Assembly: GCF_001039355.2 (NCBI RefSeq)
Contig: NW_019773958.1
Span: forward strand, 784,663 to 848,662
Direction of reading: 5' to 3'
DNA from: Lingula anatina
Lineage: Eukaryota > Brachiopoda > Lingulata > Lingulida > Lingulidae
Length of the DNA stretch: 64,000 nt
Each line of letters starts with the position of its first letter. Position 1 is the first letter of the stretch. The notes below the pieces were generated by a model. That model did no database searches, was not told where the DNA came from, and saw only the letters and a list, made by a program, of their open reading frames with translations. A program made the position numbers and the translations under genes. Below are positions 13,501 through 26,300 of the stretch, in pieces.

Positions 13501-16500
13501 CCAGAAAAAGAAGTTCCTTAGACTGCTTTTCCAACTCAGACTGCATTTTAGTCCTGTATTTCTTTTTTGAAAGTTTGGCAATCATAAGTAACATGGTTTT
13601 CCCATAATGGTCATCATGGCAGCAGCACCCAAAATTGTGTTTTCTTCTATTCTGATGCAATATTACATAATGGTTAACAGCATAATAACTCAATTTTAAT
13701 AATAAAATATACGTATCATGGATTTTCAGAAAATGTGACTAGCATGGGTCTTCAAGCCCGTGGAACTTCAAAGTCACACCNNNNNNNNNNNNNNNNNNNN
13801 NNNNNNNNNNNNNNNNNNNNNNNNNNNNNNNNNNNNNNNNNNNNNNNNNNNNNNNNNNNNNNNNNNNNNNNNNNNNNNNNNNNNNNNNNNNNNNNNNNNN
13901 NNNNNNNNNNNNNNNNNNNNNNNNNNNNNNNNNNNNNNNNNNNNNNNNNNNNNNNNNAATAATATTATTGGTTAAGTCTGTGTGGTGTCTGAATAACAGG
14001 GCAAAAAAAATTTTTTTCGTAAAAAATTTCATTTTTTTGAAAATTTTGGCCCATTTGACCTTGAAGTAAAGGTCAAAGGTCAAATCCAAGGGTATATTTG
14101 AAATCTACACATATGACTTTTGGAAAGCCGTCTATAGAAATTTTTCCCATAACTCCTTCCGTAGGGTAGATAATTAGCATTTAATTTTGCCATTTTTAGA
14201 CAAGGGTGCATTGCAATGAGTGCCGCACCCAGACCCCAATACCGACAAAGCCCAAATTTTACGTGGAACGAGTTGAGATTATAGGTGACCTAAATCCATG
14301 AGATGGGTATGGGGGCCCTTACCGTCTAGGAGGAGAAGCGGTAACGGTAGCCGTCCGGCGGAGCCGGCGGAGCCGGCGGAACGATCCGGACGGGACCGAA
14401 ACCATGTGTACCGCCAGCGCTAACGCTGGTGGTACAATAACAAGATAAAACATAATTCAACTTTAATTCACAACTTCTTACACTTATTTTAAGGACACTG
14501 GAGTTCATATAGCACTGGCAATGGTAAAACAAAAGTAACATGGTTTGGCTGTTTTTGGGTGAGAAACAGGTGGGTCAGACCATAACAGTCACTGTGACAA
14601 CAAAAACAGTTGCAAAGGTGACAATATAGAGTCTGTATATAAAAACCAATTAGCTTGTGACAAAAGAAGAACTGCAATCTTATATCAGTAACAGACTAAC
14701 AAACTTATTTCGATATTCACTAATGGTATCTCAAAATAATAATTGGTTCGTGACAAAAGAAAATTTGCAGTCAATATAGATATTTTAAGAATAGAAAAAA
14801 AGTAAATAAAATATGACTCAAAAGCTTTGTTATTTTATGGTTAAAAAGCTTCTCATTTAACATGAGAGTCTCTTTCAAACTAAAGCAGAATAATTAACAA
14901 AAAAAAAAATTTCAAGCTTGGATAATATTATCACAATTATATTCATAAGTACAATCTGTTTCAGTTGTATAGTCACAATAATAATAAAAAAAAATCCCTC
15001 ATTTTGCCAATTTTTGGAATGGGCAACTGAATTGAATTTGTCCACATCAAAACTTGCCAACCCTCTGTCCTAACCATGGTTGCATGCCCCAGTAACATAA
15101 TGAGTTACACCTGACCAAATCAATTAGGACCTTTATTGCCCTCTTGGACACACGGAACTAAAAGCCAAATGGAAACAAATACAATCCTATATATCTCTAT
15201 ATATATATAACAGGGAGTGCATATACTATCAGGTATCAAATGCTTAACTGTTGCAGTGGACATGAAAGGAAGATAAACCAGGATTAACAGTTACATGTAC
15301 AGGTACAGAAAAGTAAGATAATATCTCAATTTCAGTTATTTTAAGGGGTGCGGGGGGGGGGGGGGGGGGGGGGGCAATGTTAATCAATATACTCTTTATT
15401 CAAGAAAGGAATTATAATTGTTTTACTATTCTAAGCATTTAGGAATAATTCAAACGGTGGGGGTGTTTTGTAACATATAAACAAATTAGGAACAGTTTGA
15501 TAAAACTCATTTACTAGTTTAAAAAAAGGGTTTAAACAAAAAAAAATTGTCTGTTTCTGCTAATGTTTATGCCTTTCAGTGTTTCGTGCCTCTTCTTTGA
15601 TGAATCATTGTGTAATATAATTTGTGTATCTAATATGACAAATTTTCACCCTACTGCTATTCTAAATCAAAAATTCCTGCTTGAGTATACAATGAATATA
15701 ATATAATATTATCAAATCAAGCAAACAGTTTCTTCACATGTCATTACACATTCACAGCTAGCGGGTATAAATGTCTTTATGTTAAAACTCAAGAAACATA
15801 ACGGCACTTACTTCTTTGCTAATTTGGTTTTATTGTTAAACCAATTTGTAATTGGCTACTAATTTAGTTAATGAAATTGCTTGTATTGTGAAGTTGCCAT
15901 TAGAAGAATGCAAACAGTGGTAGTCTTATTTAATTGCTACTATAATGTGACAGAATTTGAATCACCCAAGATAAACCAAGGTCTAATGGCTTATTTGCGT
16001 TAATCAAGCAGGATTTCCAAGGGTTCAGAGAAGAGTGGGATCAGAAGTAATGACAAACTAGCAAGTGCATGCGTTAAGAAATAGAAGCTGACAGAAGTTA
16101 TCCAGGTTAATTTTTCTGGTTGTTTTCTCTTACTTTCTGAAGAATAACACTCCTTTGCACAAGAGTGCGTATTCATCATGCTTTGTGTGTTACCTTCATA
16201 TTACTTTCTAAGAAGGCATTCCCAAGGCAAAGAGATTAACCCTCATTATCCCTGCCTTGCATGGTTTCTAGTCTTATATGACATCAGCCAATAATGGATA
16301 ATTTCCACTGACAATTTGGACAAGACAATAACGTGATTTCATGGAAATATAGAGCAACTCCAAGAAACCAATAAATTTGGTTTAAAAAAAAAATACCCAT
16401 GCATGCAGCTGTGGTTATCTATGTATTCTGGAAATTATCTCAAGTGTAAACCTCTAAATTTTTAGTAGAGACACAAGTCTTTATTTGATAAAATTGTTAC

Positions 16501-19500
16501 ATTGTTTAGCATTATCTGTAGTTTGGTTGTATACAGTAAATTTCTCTGGACAAATGGTGCAACCTGCAGGCTCACTCCCTCCAGAAACCTCTCTAAGCCA
16601 TGGGGGTGGGGGTTTAAGATTATGGTTGGAAACTGAGGAGAAAATTAGTAAGTAATTGTCAAGTGTAATATCCTATATCCGGTAAGTCTAATATTTTGTA
16701 AGTGAAACTGAAGTATTAGTTGATGCAGGGAAAACAATTTTCTGTTCTGTACAGTGTTATGTTAAGGGATCTTGATAAAGTGGGAAGAAGATAGAATTTC
16801 AAAAAAATTGAGGCTTTGGATGAAAAATGAAACACAAGGTGGCTGGCTAGCAACTGTGCCAATAATTGCTGAAGCCAAAAGCTGACATAGTGTCTAGAAA
16901 AAGGATCACTGAAATTCATTACATTCATTTTTTTAACATAACCTTATAAAGTCTTACTTCATGAAACAAAGGAAATTATGACTGATAGATAAAACAGGTT
17001 TTGCAAACTGTTGAAGTACCAATACGAATAGCAAGTATGAACTACCTCATCACTTTTTGCTCATCATAACCTCATTTTTCATAGTTCGTCTTCCAAGTAA
17101 AAAATATTTCTGGAAATCCTCATCAAAAAATTCATGTACGAATTGAGTTTAATCACAAATTAATACATGTTTGTTGGGTGTTTTATCATATTTTACTAAT
17201 AAATAAACATACATTAGTTCATTTGATTGCCTTATTTAAAATGATAAGGCAATTACATTGTTCTGAACTCAGCATTTTTTTTCATCCTGGATGCCATTTG
17301 ACACTTTGCAGCAAAGTGATGACTGCCTGGACACCAGACATTTTAAAAAATCGATCACCGACCCTATCATATTACCAAGAAACATGAGATTGTAGGAATG
17401 TGTCCCAAAAGTTAAATGTAGAATTCTCCTTTAAGTCCACACAGTCACGCGTTTCAGCAGCAGCAAATAAAAGGTTTAAAATTTCATAGTTGACAGATTT
17501 TATACAACTATATTTTTACGGCAAGATTGTGGAAGAGATTCGAGTTACAACATAGTTGCAAAAATTCAGCAACATACACAGGGGTTTGGTGGTGATTTGG
17601 GCGGACTGTTACGAAGTAAGAGCAGGGTCTTCGTAGTTAGTATTTGGTGTTTGTTATTGTCAAAACCCCCTTAATATCCTACACATATACCAGTATCTAA
17701 CACATTTATTTTTCCAATTTACAATTCTTTTCAAAATTCATCAAAAAATTCCTTCTGACATGAAACCAACTTCATCTTTTGAATTTTTAGAATCATTCAT
17801 TAACGTTAGCCAACATACACTGTTCTTTAAAAATGGAATCAATCAAATTTGTTGAAATTTGGTAAGTATTTAAAGTAAAAAAAGATACAACAACAACAAC
17901 AAACAAACTTATGTAAAAAAAAAAAGGTATCAATAAATGTAATGGAAATCAACTGTAGGATCCTTATCATCCCTACAACAAATCACCATAGGATCATTTG
18001 AATAGAACCTAATTTAAATGTAACACTAAAACTTTGTAATTTTGATCTCTACTCAGCTGGTCCTGAATCTGAGGAAGTGTTAACGTAACACTTGGGAGGA
18101 AATTGGCCATGACAAATACAGCACTCTATGTATATGGTGCTTAGCACGCCCACCTTTAACAATTACAGGTCTATTTTTCAGTATATAGGATATTTTCAAG
18201 CAGAGCTTAATTGCACAGGTCTCGGACCTAATAGTAATAAATAATAGGAGACTCCTAACTGCCAATACAAAACTGTAATTGTTCAACATAGCTTAAATGT
18301 TGTTCCTCCATGCCAGTTTCTTTGTAGAAAGGCGGAAGATAATACTGAAATGCAGCCATGTTTCATGTTTGGTTGAGCTGAAGGCATCAGGCTTTCAAAT
18401 AAACAAGTCTGCTATGTGTGAAGACTACAATCTAGCTATAAGAAGTCTTCACCTATTAATCTCCTAAGAATAAGGGGAGTGTGAATGACAAAGTTCATTA
18501 ACAGTGAGAAGATATTAAAGGGATAACAACTCTTTGTATGAGATCCATATTTCACAATAAATACATTATAAACAACTTATAGAAATATAAAAGAATTCCA
18601 TTTTACCATCAATATCGAACTCGATGACCACCACAGATGGCTTAAGAGATTATTACAAAAGACCAAACTTTTTCGAAAAAAAAAAAAATAATAATAAAAT
18701 ATACCGGGACTAACTCTGAATGTTGGAATGGATTCATTATCCATTGGTAAGTATGGGAAAATTGACATTTACCCCAGGAAAATCCAATTTTTTGCCAAAA
18801 CAAACAGTTGTTATCCTTGTAAGTCATAGGTTGAAGCAGGGGGGAGGGGGGGGGGCTGTTTGAAAGAACACGTTTTTTGGCCAACAAAAGTCCACACAGT
18901 CTGCTTTTGAAACTGCTGGCTGTGGGCCTGTTAAATGAATCAAATACAGCTTCCAAAATTTAGATTTAAGCAAATAGACAGGTAAGCCAAGTCAACTGGA
19001 ATGGAAAACCACACTGTGATGAGTTACTTAAAAAGATCTGTATTTTTTAATTGTCATGTATTCACAAGCATCTTTCAAAACAGTATCTTTCAAAACAGCC
19101 ATGCACGTATGACTATTTTGAAGAAAGCCCAAAGTAACATACATACAACAGCCTAGGGGGAAAAAAATGAAAGCTTGTATGTAATAATATAACATTCCAG
19201 GGATTTGGAGAATGGCACTTTTTTGTTTACCAACATTAATAATTAAAAGCACAGCAATCCTTAGATTCCTATTAATCTCTGATAGTACCAGATGATATGT
19301 TTCATATGTTTACACACCCAACTAAGACATCCTATTTACAAATGAGACTGATGTCTTGAGAAACTGTGTGTAAATGCACCAACAATTGTAATCAAATGGA
19401 CTTGCAAATTTATATCCATGGAAAAAAAGGGATGTTATAATTACCTGGAAAGCCCCTCTAAAGCTCTCTCTTTTTCTAATTTCAAAGTATTGAGGGCATC

Positions 19501-22500
19501 CCACCTGAAACAGATTTGTAAAAAAAATAATACAATGTCATTATAACAGCAATATAATATTGATCATAAATAAAGTATCTTCATGCCAACTATTCCATGC
19601 AGCAAAACAAAAATTACATAGAGCACTGAAATCCTGTATAGTGACTTGGAGATATTGGCCAGTTTATACAGTATTTTATCATTTTATTTTTTCATAATAT
19701 ATTTTTTTATTTTATTTCTTTGTCTTTTTTATGTTTTAAAACACAAGCTCATCAAAGCTATTATTTGCAATAAAACACACACACACACATACACACTTAA
19801 AAAAAAAAAAAACGTGCAACTTATGACTTAAATGGTTAATGTAATTTGGCTGATAGCTTGCATTATAAACTACAAATCAACTCAAATATGGAGCAACAGT
19901 GAAATAGAAAGTGGAAGTTAAAAATTCACAGATTCTACAATAAGCAATGAATAAAAAAGTACAATACCATTATACTAATTGTTTTTTTTTTCTTTGTTAT
20001 TTTTAATCTTAAAAGATTAAAAAAAAGTTACCCAAATCCATAGTAAGTGAACCCTTTGGCTAAATTGGTTTCAGACAATAAGATAAGTAACAGATAGACC
20101 ACGAGTCAGTCAGGTGTATGTGACACAGATAAGTGAAAGACATACACACATTGTTTATGTGTGGATTATCTTGCTAAAAATATAGTATAGCAGATGACAG
20201 GGAACAAAAGTCAGGTGTAGTATTCCTCACGTTCATGTGTGATGAGCATGTTTGTGAGATACACTAAATTTGGATCTTTTGTTCTCGACCATCGGCTATG
20301 GTCTTAGAATAGCATCAACAGGATTTTCACCAGTAGTTCTTTTTTTTTTTTTTTTTTTTTGCAAAAACTGAACCTATCCTATTGCAATTCTGGCAGTTAT
20401 AAACTGGACATGCTAGTACATACAACCTCTAGCTCAAAGATTGTAACCAATAGAGCAGAGGCGACTGTGCTGCCCTCTAGTGATCATCTGAACAAGGGCT
20501 GTGAACAGGATCATTATCCAACACCCATCATATTGATAGTTTATATCCATTATATTCATTTGTCCAAGTTCTAAGAACTGACAATAAGTCTGTATCATTG
20601 CTCTCTTTTTGGTTATACAAAGGAAGAAAGATGTGTGGCACATGCATAGACATTCAAGAAGAAAAACAGACAGAATAATTATGATAATTATAAATACAGA
20701 TTTGACTTGGTATATCTTTTTTAATTCTCTCTGAACATCTTAGTTCAACAGTATTCGCTCATTTCATTTCTTAATGGTAAAACTATTTTCATAAACTTGT
20801 GAATTGCCTTTATGTTTTGTAACTCCTTTGGAATATTCCTTATTAAGTTTACATCCTCTAGACAAGTTGAAGTATGACTATAAAATCTAGTTTGAGTTTG
20901 GCAAAAATAATGTTAACCTTAATCAGACTAATATCAGACAACCTATATGTTGTTTGTCACTGATGTTCTTAATGAATATTGTTCTACTCAGAATGGATGA
21001 GATATAATACCACATGTAATTAATCATGCTTCAGAAATTTTATCATTAAGAAAAAAAAAAAAGATTGCAACATGCTGATGATGTCCTCCAAAATTTAGTT
21101 TAGTAGATGTCATCTCACAATGGGTATTTCAAACAAAAGCCTTGGGTATTTGAAAACTGACCGGTCATTGATCTCCTTTTGTCGTCTGCGCACAGCTTCT
21201 TGTTGGCTGTGTCCATTCTTTACAAAATCATCTGCAAGCTTGTTGATTCTTTCAACTTCTCCTTTGTTAGCAGCCAGATCAGTCAATAAATTCTGAATAA
21301 AATTTATTCATTAAATGGCTAATATTAAAATATTAAAAAAAAAAAAACACCTTTTAATTGCTTGTTGATTCTTTCAACTTCTCCTTTGTTAGCAGCCAGA
21401 TCAGTCAATAAATTCTGAATAAAATTTATTCATTAAATGGCTAATATTAAAATATTAAAAAAAAAAAAAAAACACCTTTTAATTGAAGACTCTAAATTTT
21501 GATAATGATAATAAAGGTACATGTACTTCACTTTCTGGTAAAATTCTATCAGGCTACTTTATGAAAATTTTATTATCATTTATCAAACATGTCATTTTAA
21601 GTAATACCTCAAATTTTCTCCTTAATGCTTCAACATTCTCTGTTTGGTTTTCTATATTTTGCAACAAGTGTTCCTGGAAAAAAAGAGAAAAATGCAGACT
21701 TTTGGGGTCATCAAGTAATTAAATAACACTTCTTCAATATTCCCAACAATTTGATTCAACTTGTGATAATCTATAAGATATTAGGGATTTCATCTCATAT
21801 ATAATATATAAGTTTCGTTTCAACTTCAAGATACAAATTTACTTCAATTCATAAATACTATATTATATACCAAAATAACCATGATTAACCAACAATTTTC
21901 TTTTGCTTCATTAGTTTACCACATGGAATACATGTACTAAGTAGAAAGTTCTCTAAATTTACATTCACACAATACTTTTTTTCAAGAGTTTCAGGTCTGT
22001 GAGTGTCTGATGATACAGTTGGTAAATGTTGTATGTCAGTTTCATTTTTACAAGTGAACTAACAGTTACCAAGAGACTACGGAATGTTTGAGAACTTGTC
22101 CTGGATTACATCTCAAAACAATATTTAGCAATGCAAATTATAACTCAAAACAATAGAACAAGTAAAGTATAAGGGCATATCAAAATATCCTTATCAATTG
22201 AAAGTCAAATTTTTATCTCTTAATAATAAATTTTAATACTGTGATGATAAAATGTTTGGAATGAGAGCATCTTAATATATCTGTGACTTATTACCTGAAA
22301 AAAAGGTACATAAAACCAGGTTTTCCTCAAAATATGAATAAAATAACTCTAGACGTACTTTATCTCTTATCCAAGATTCAAACTCATCACATTCTCTGTA
22401 GAAATGAAAAAATTGGATGGCATCTTCCAAGTATAGGCGGCGTGCCTGAATAAAAAATTAAGAAGGAAAAGATGCTTTATAATAAACAAATACACCAAGG

Positions 22501-23260
22501 TAAGGCTGATTAAGTACATATACCAATAAATTAATAAATAATTTAAAATCTACATAAAGACCATATACAATCACAATTTTAAAGCAGTCAGAGACTCACT
22601 TTTACAATAAGTTAATTCTCATCTCATCTTAATTGTTCAATCCCACCAACACTTTTCATAATCAAAATATTTCACCTTTCACAAATGTTAATGAACTCAG
22701 ATACCTCACCTTGGCAAGTTTAGTAAGCCTCTTATGGGTGGAATTAATGCCCTGCTGACGTTCTTCAACATTTTCTTTGTCAAAATGAAGATTGGCTTGA
22801 GATCGCACTGAAAATTATACCAGTAGGAACAATCAATTTGACCATGGAAGTAGATATAGTTCCATGATTTGATACAAAACATTTTTAAATCCAGTATATG
22901 TTTATGTATGATAAAATGCATTTTTCTTGAATGACTTAATTGTTTAATAGGTATGTTCAGCTTAAGAACTCACAAATCAAAGGATGTCAGGTTATCTAAT
23001 GAAGCCCAAAGGTGCAGAATTTGTATTTAAGACTGATTGGATTGAAATTGGTGGATGACTTAGATGATAAGACTGAACATAGTGAAAAGAGAAAAAAAGA
23101 GGTTTGAGAAAACTTCAGGCTCCAGTTGTTATATTCTCTCATGCTTCTCTCATTCTCCCATGCTTGTTTTTTTTTTTTTTTTAAATCCAGAACCTGGGTA
23201 GAGAGTAATACTGAACTCTACAATGCATATGAACACTTGCTTGCTTGCATATGCCCCCCC

Positions 23261-23344
<84 letters not shown>

Positions 23345-26300
23345 CATACATGTATACATATATGCTGTCGTACAAGCTATGAAGCCCAGAAACACATTTT
23401 TCAATTCCATCAGTTTTCTGAAATAACTGCTTTCTGGGAAACTAAATAAAAGCTGGTAAATACTAGTGCAGTAAGCAAACTATTATCTGCCCTTATTAAT
23501 ATAATGTATTATTGTTATGAACCTTTGTAGATAGGATGTTAATGACCCACTTGATCATTAGTGTTTATCATTAAGCTGACATATCCATGCAAACACACTG
23601 ACAAATTATTATCAAATAACTTCTTTAAATTTCTAAATCATCATTGAACTGGCAAATCTATACCCCTTGAGATGCATATATTTCTAATTTCCTTGGTGTT
23701 TTATAAATTATACAAATGACTGCGTATAGTTCAGTCAGATTTACAAAAACATTCACCAAGAAGAAAACAATTGTATTTGGCATTGTAAGGGACCTGCGTA
23801 GCCTATGACTGTATTGATTTATATGTTACGTCACAACCAAGCTGAGGCATGATAGGCTGAACAAATAATTCTCACAGTGGGTTTCACTTACACCTCCCTA
23901 TATCAATAAAAAGGATAAAAAAATCAGGACTCTCCAGAACGCGTGATCAACTCTCAGAAGTATGGTTTGTTAGGATTAGAAAGTATCAAAGGAACACATG
24001 AGGAGAGAATCCATGCTTAATGAAATATACTTATATCCCAGAAGCAGGTATGTAAAACAATGTATAAAAAGTAATATCAATTTCAGTCATTTCTTGTAAA
24101 CAAATAGAAAAATAATTATTATTAAGAAGTGAAACTGCATTTCTGCCAGGAATAATGCTGTGCTGGGAAAATAAGTTGTTTTGGCAGTAAATTCTACAGG
24201 AGGGAACTGTTTCTGGCAGAAGTCATCAGCAAGTACAAAGTTTAAGCACTGCGCTTCCACAAACACTAGCTGAATTTTGACTACGCCAGTGAAGAATGTC
24301 AATAATACCAACATGGTTTTAAAAATTTATTGTACACGGATAATTGCATCAGGTAATGGTATTTCACTTATATGATCACGTTTTTTCATTTGCATGAGCA
24401 CGTTAGGTCACAAGTGTCAGTTATTTGTTGTAACCCAAGTCTGCTACATAAATCTTACTTAGAACATGAAGAAAGAAAATATCTGGATTTATCCAAAATG
24501 AAAAAAAAAAGATAGTGGTCAAAATTTAAATTACAGGTGCTTTTAAACCCTAATCAATATAACATAAATATACCCATACAAACTACATGTACATGATTTT
24601 ATTTACTGTCGAAGCCATTAAATAGTGTAAGAAAATACAAGCAGCATGAGGATGTTGACAAAACTTTCATTCACTGACAAAATTAATGGAAAAAAAGGAA
24701 AACTCTATAAAATTAGGCTTAACTTACTCACCAAGGAAACAAAAAATCTCATTTTGAGGTGAATTACGTCTTCCAAAAAAATAATATTTTTAGTCAATGA
24801 AACTATATTTTAAATTGCCGAATTGCATTTCCAAGTTGTCTACATTTTTAACAACATGTAGAAATTCTATTCATCCTCTCACCTGAAGGTGTTCTTCGAA
24901 GGGAGCGCCTCTTTTTCACAATCTTCTCTTTTTTATTGGTGACCTTCTTCACCTTCACTTTCTCCGGCACTTTCACTGTTTTTTTCACCACTTTCTGTAT
25001 GATTTTGGGGGTGGTTTCTTTCACATAGTTGGCAGGAACAAATCCCTCCTGGCCCGTGGATCTCCTGACCAGCCACCATTCTTTGTTGGTTTGCTGTAGA
25101 AGCAGCATTACCTAATAGGGCAAGAAGATAATATGTATAAATAACACAGACGGTGCCCAGCACTTTCTGACAGTTTATTATACAATTTAAAACACTGTCA
25201 TAAAGTGAAGAAAAAGATCTGAAAGAGAACTGATTTGCTGGAAAAATTAATTCTAAAGTAAAAAAAAATCATATAATGAATAAAACATTATTTTTTCAAA
25301 TAATGTCAAATTATTTTTAGAAGCCTGACCTTGTCTTTGCTTAAATGAAAACAAAATAACAGCATGCCACAAAATGTCAAAAGCTTCTTTGTAAATCATA
25401 TCTAAAAGCATCAAATATAAAATATCAAAATGCATGTAAGATAAAAAAAAAAACCTCCTCAGATGTGTTTTTATGACAGGCAATATCAGTAAGCACCATG
25501 CACTTAATGTTCTCATCAATTCTACACAGTGAGTTATTAGCAAAAAAATTTTCTTTCACACTGCCTCCATCAGTAAGCCATGGCTAGGGTGAAGAACAAA
25601 AGACTATATCGACTGTATTCAACATACAGTATATCATGAACGAATGTGTTCCACGCCTCGCTGCACTCCAAGCAGTACCAACTCCAGCAAAGTGCCCATT
25701 ATCTGTATACCAATCCTGGCTCTCCCTGGGATTCTTGCATAAATAAATATCAAGTCGTGTTGTTTTCTCTTTTAAATTTTCTCAAACCATGCACCATGCT
25801 AAACTGAAAATTTACGTTGGTCTTCAAATTGTAATTTACAATCTCCTGTAAGAGCAACAAGTTGCCTCAAGCACAGCATATGAAAATTGAATATTAAATC
25901 TACACTTTCAGAGTAAATTTCTGTGGTCTTTAGCCATTTACATTTTTCTTCATTAGGGAAGGCAACTGTGTCTCAAGCTATCACTATTTTCATTAGATGA
26001 TTGGGGGGGGGGGGAGAAAGAGAGAAAGAGTGAGTGTGTCTCTGTGCTTTGATTACTGTCTTTCATTGTCATCTCTCTGAAATCACACCAGGTGCACTAC
26101 TTGCTGAACAAATAGAATACCTATTAAGTGATGCTCTGCATATGTGGTGATAGTCTAAATGCTATATTCTCAATGAACGTAGAATTGTCTAGAGGATCTT
26201 CTCTTCTTCTCTAGGATGGTCTCAATTTCAATACTGTATTAAAAAGAGATTGCATTGGTATGTATATCAAAATGATACATGTAACATAAAAGACTCCGTT

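Larger units (their letters stand above)
12287..19444. other. Spectrin intron 26, 7.2 kb
   Basis: Large intron between exons 26 and 27. It holds the 177-bp gap, the hairpin-ended repeat near 14.3 kb, a poly-G tract at 15349-15374, a G-rich stretch at 18838-18856, and otherwise unrecognised AT-rich sequence. The flanking exons join in phase, so no spectrin exon need be missing. Confidence 0.75.

Noticed and set aside
13427-13693. Minus-strand open frame with a charged helix-like stretch ([17 protein letters not shown]).
   Set aside because: It sits in a spectrin intron whose flanking exons already join in phase. No good acceptor was seen, and the rest of the frame is not protein-like.
13735-14089. 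Open frames spanning the N gap.
   Set aside because: They exist only because undetermined bases contain no stop codons.
23126-23449. Open frames of His-Thr or Cys-Val repeats.
   Set aside because: Translations of a (CA)n microsatellite.
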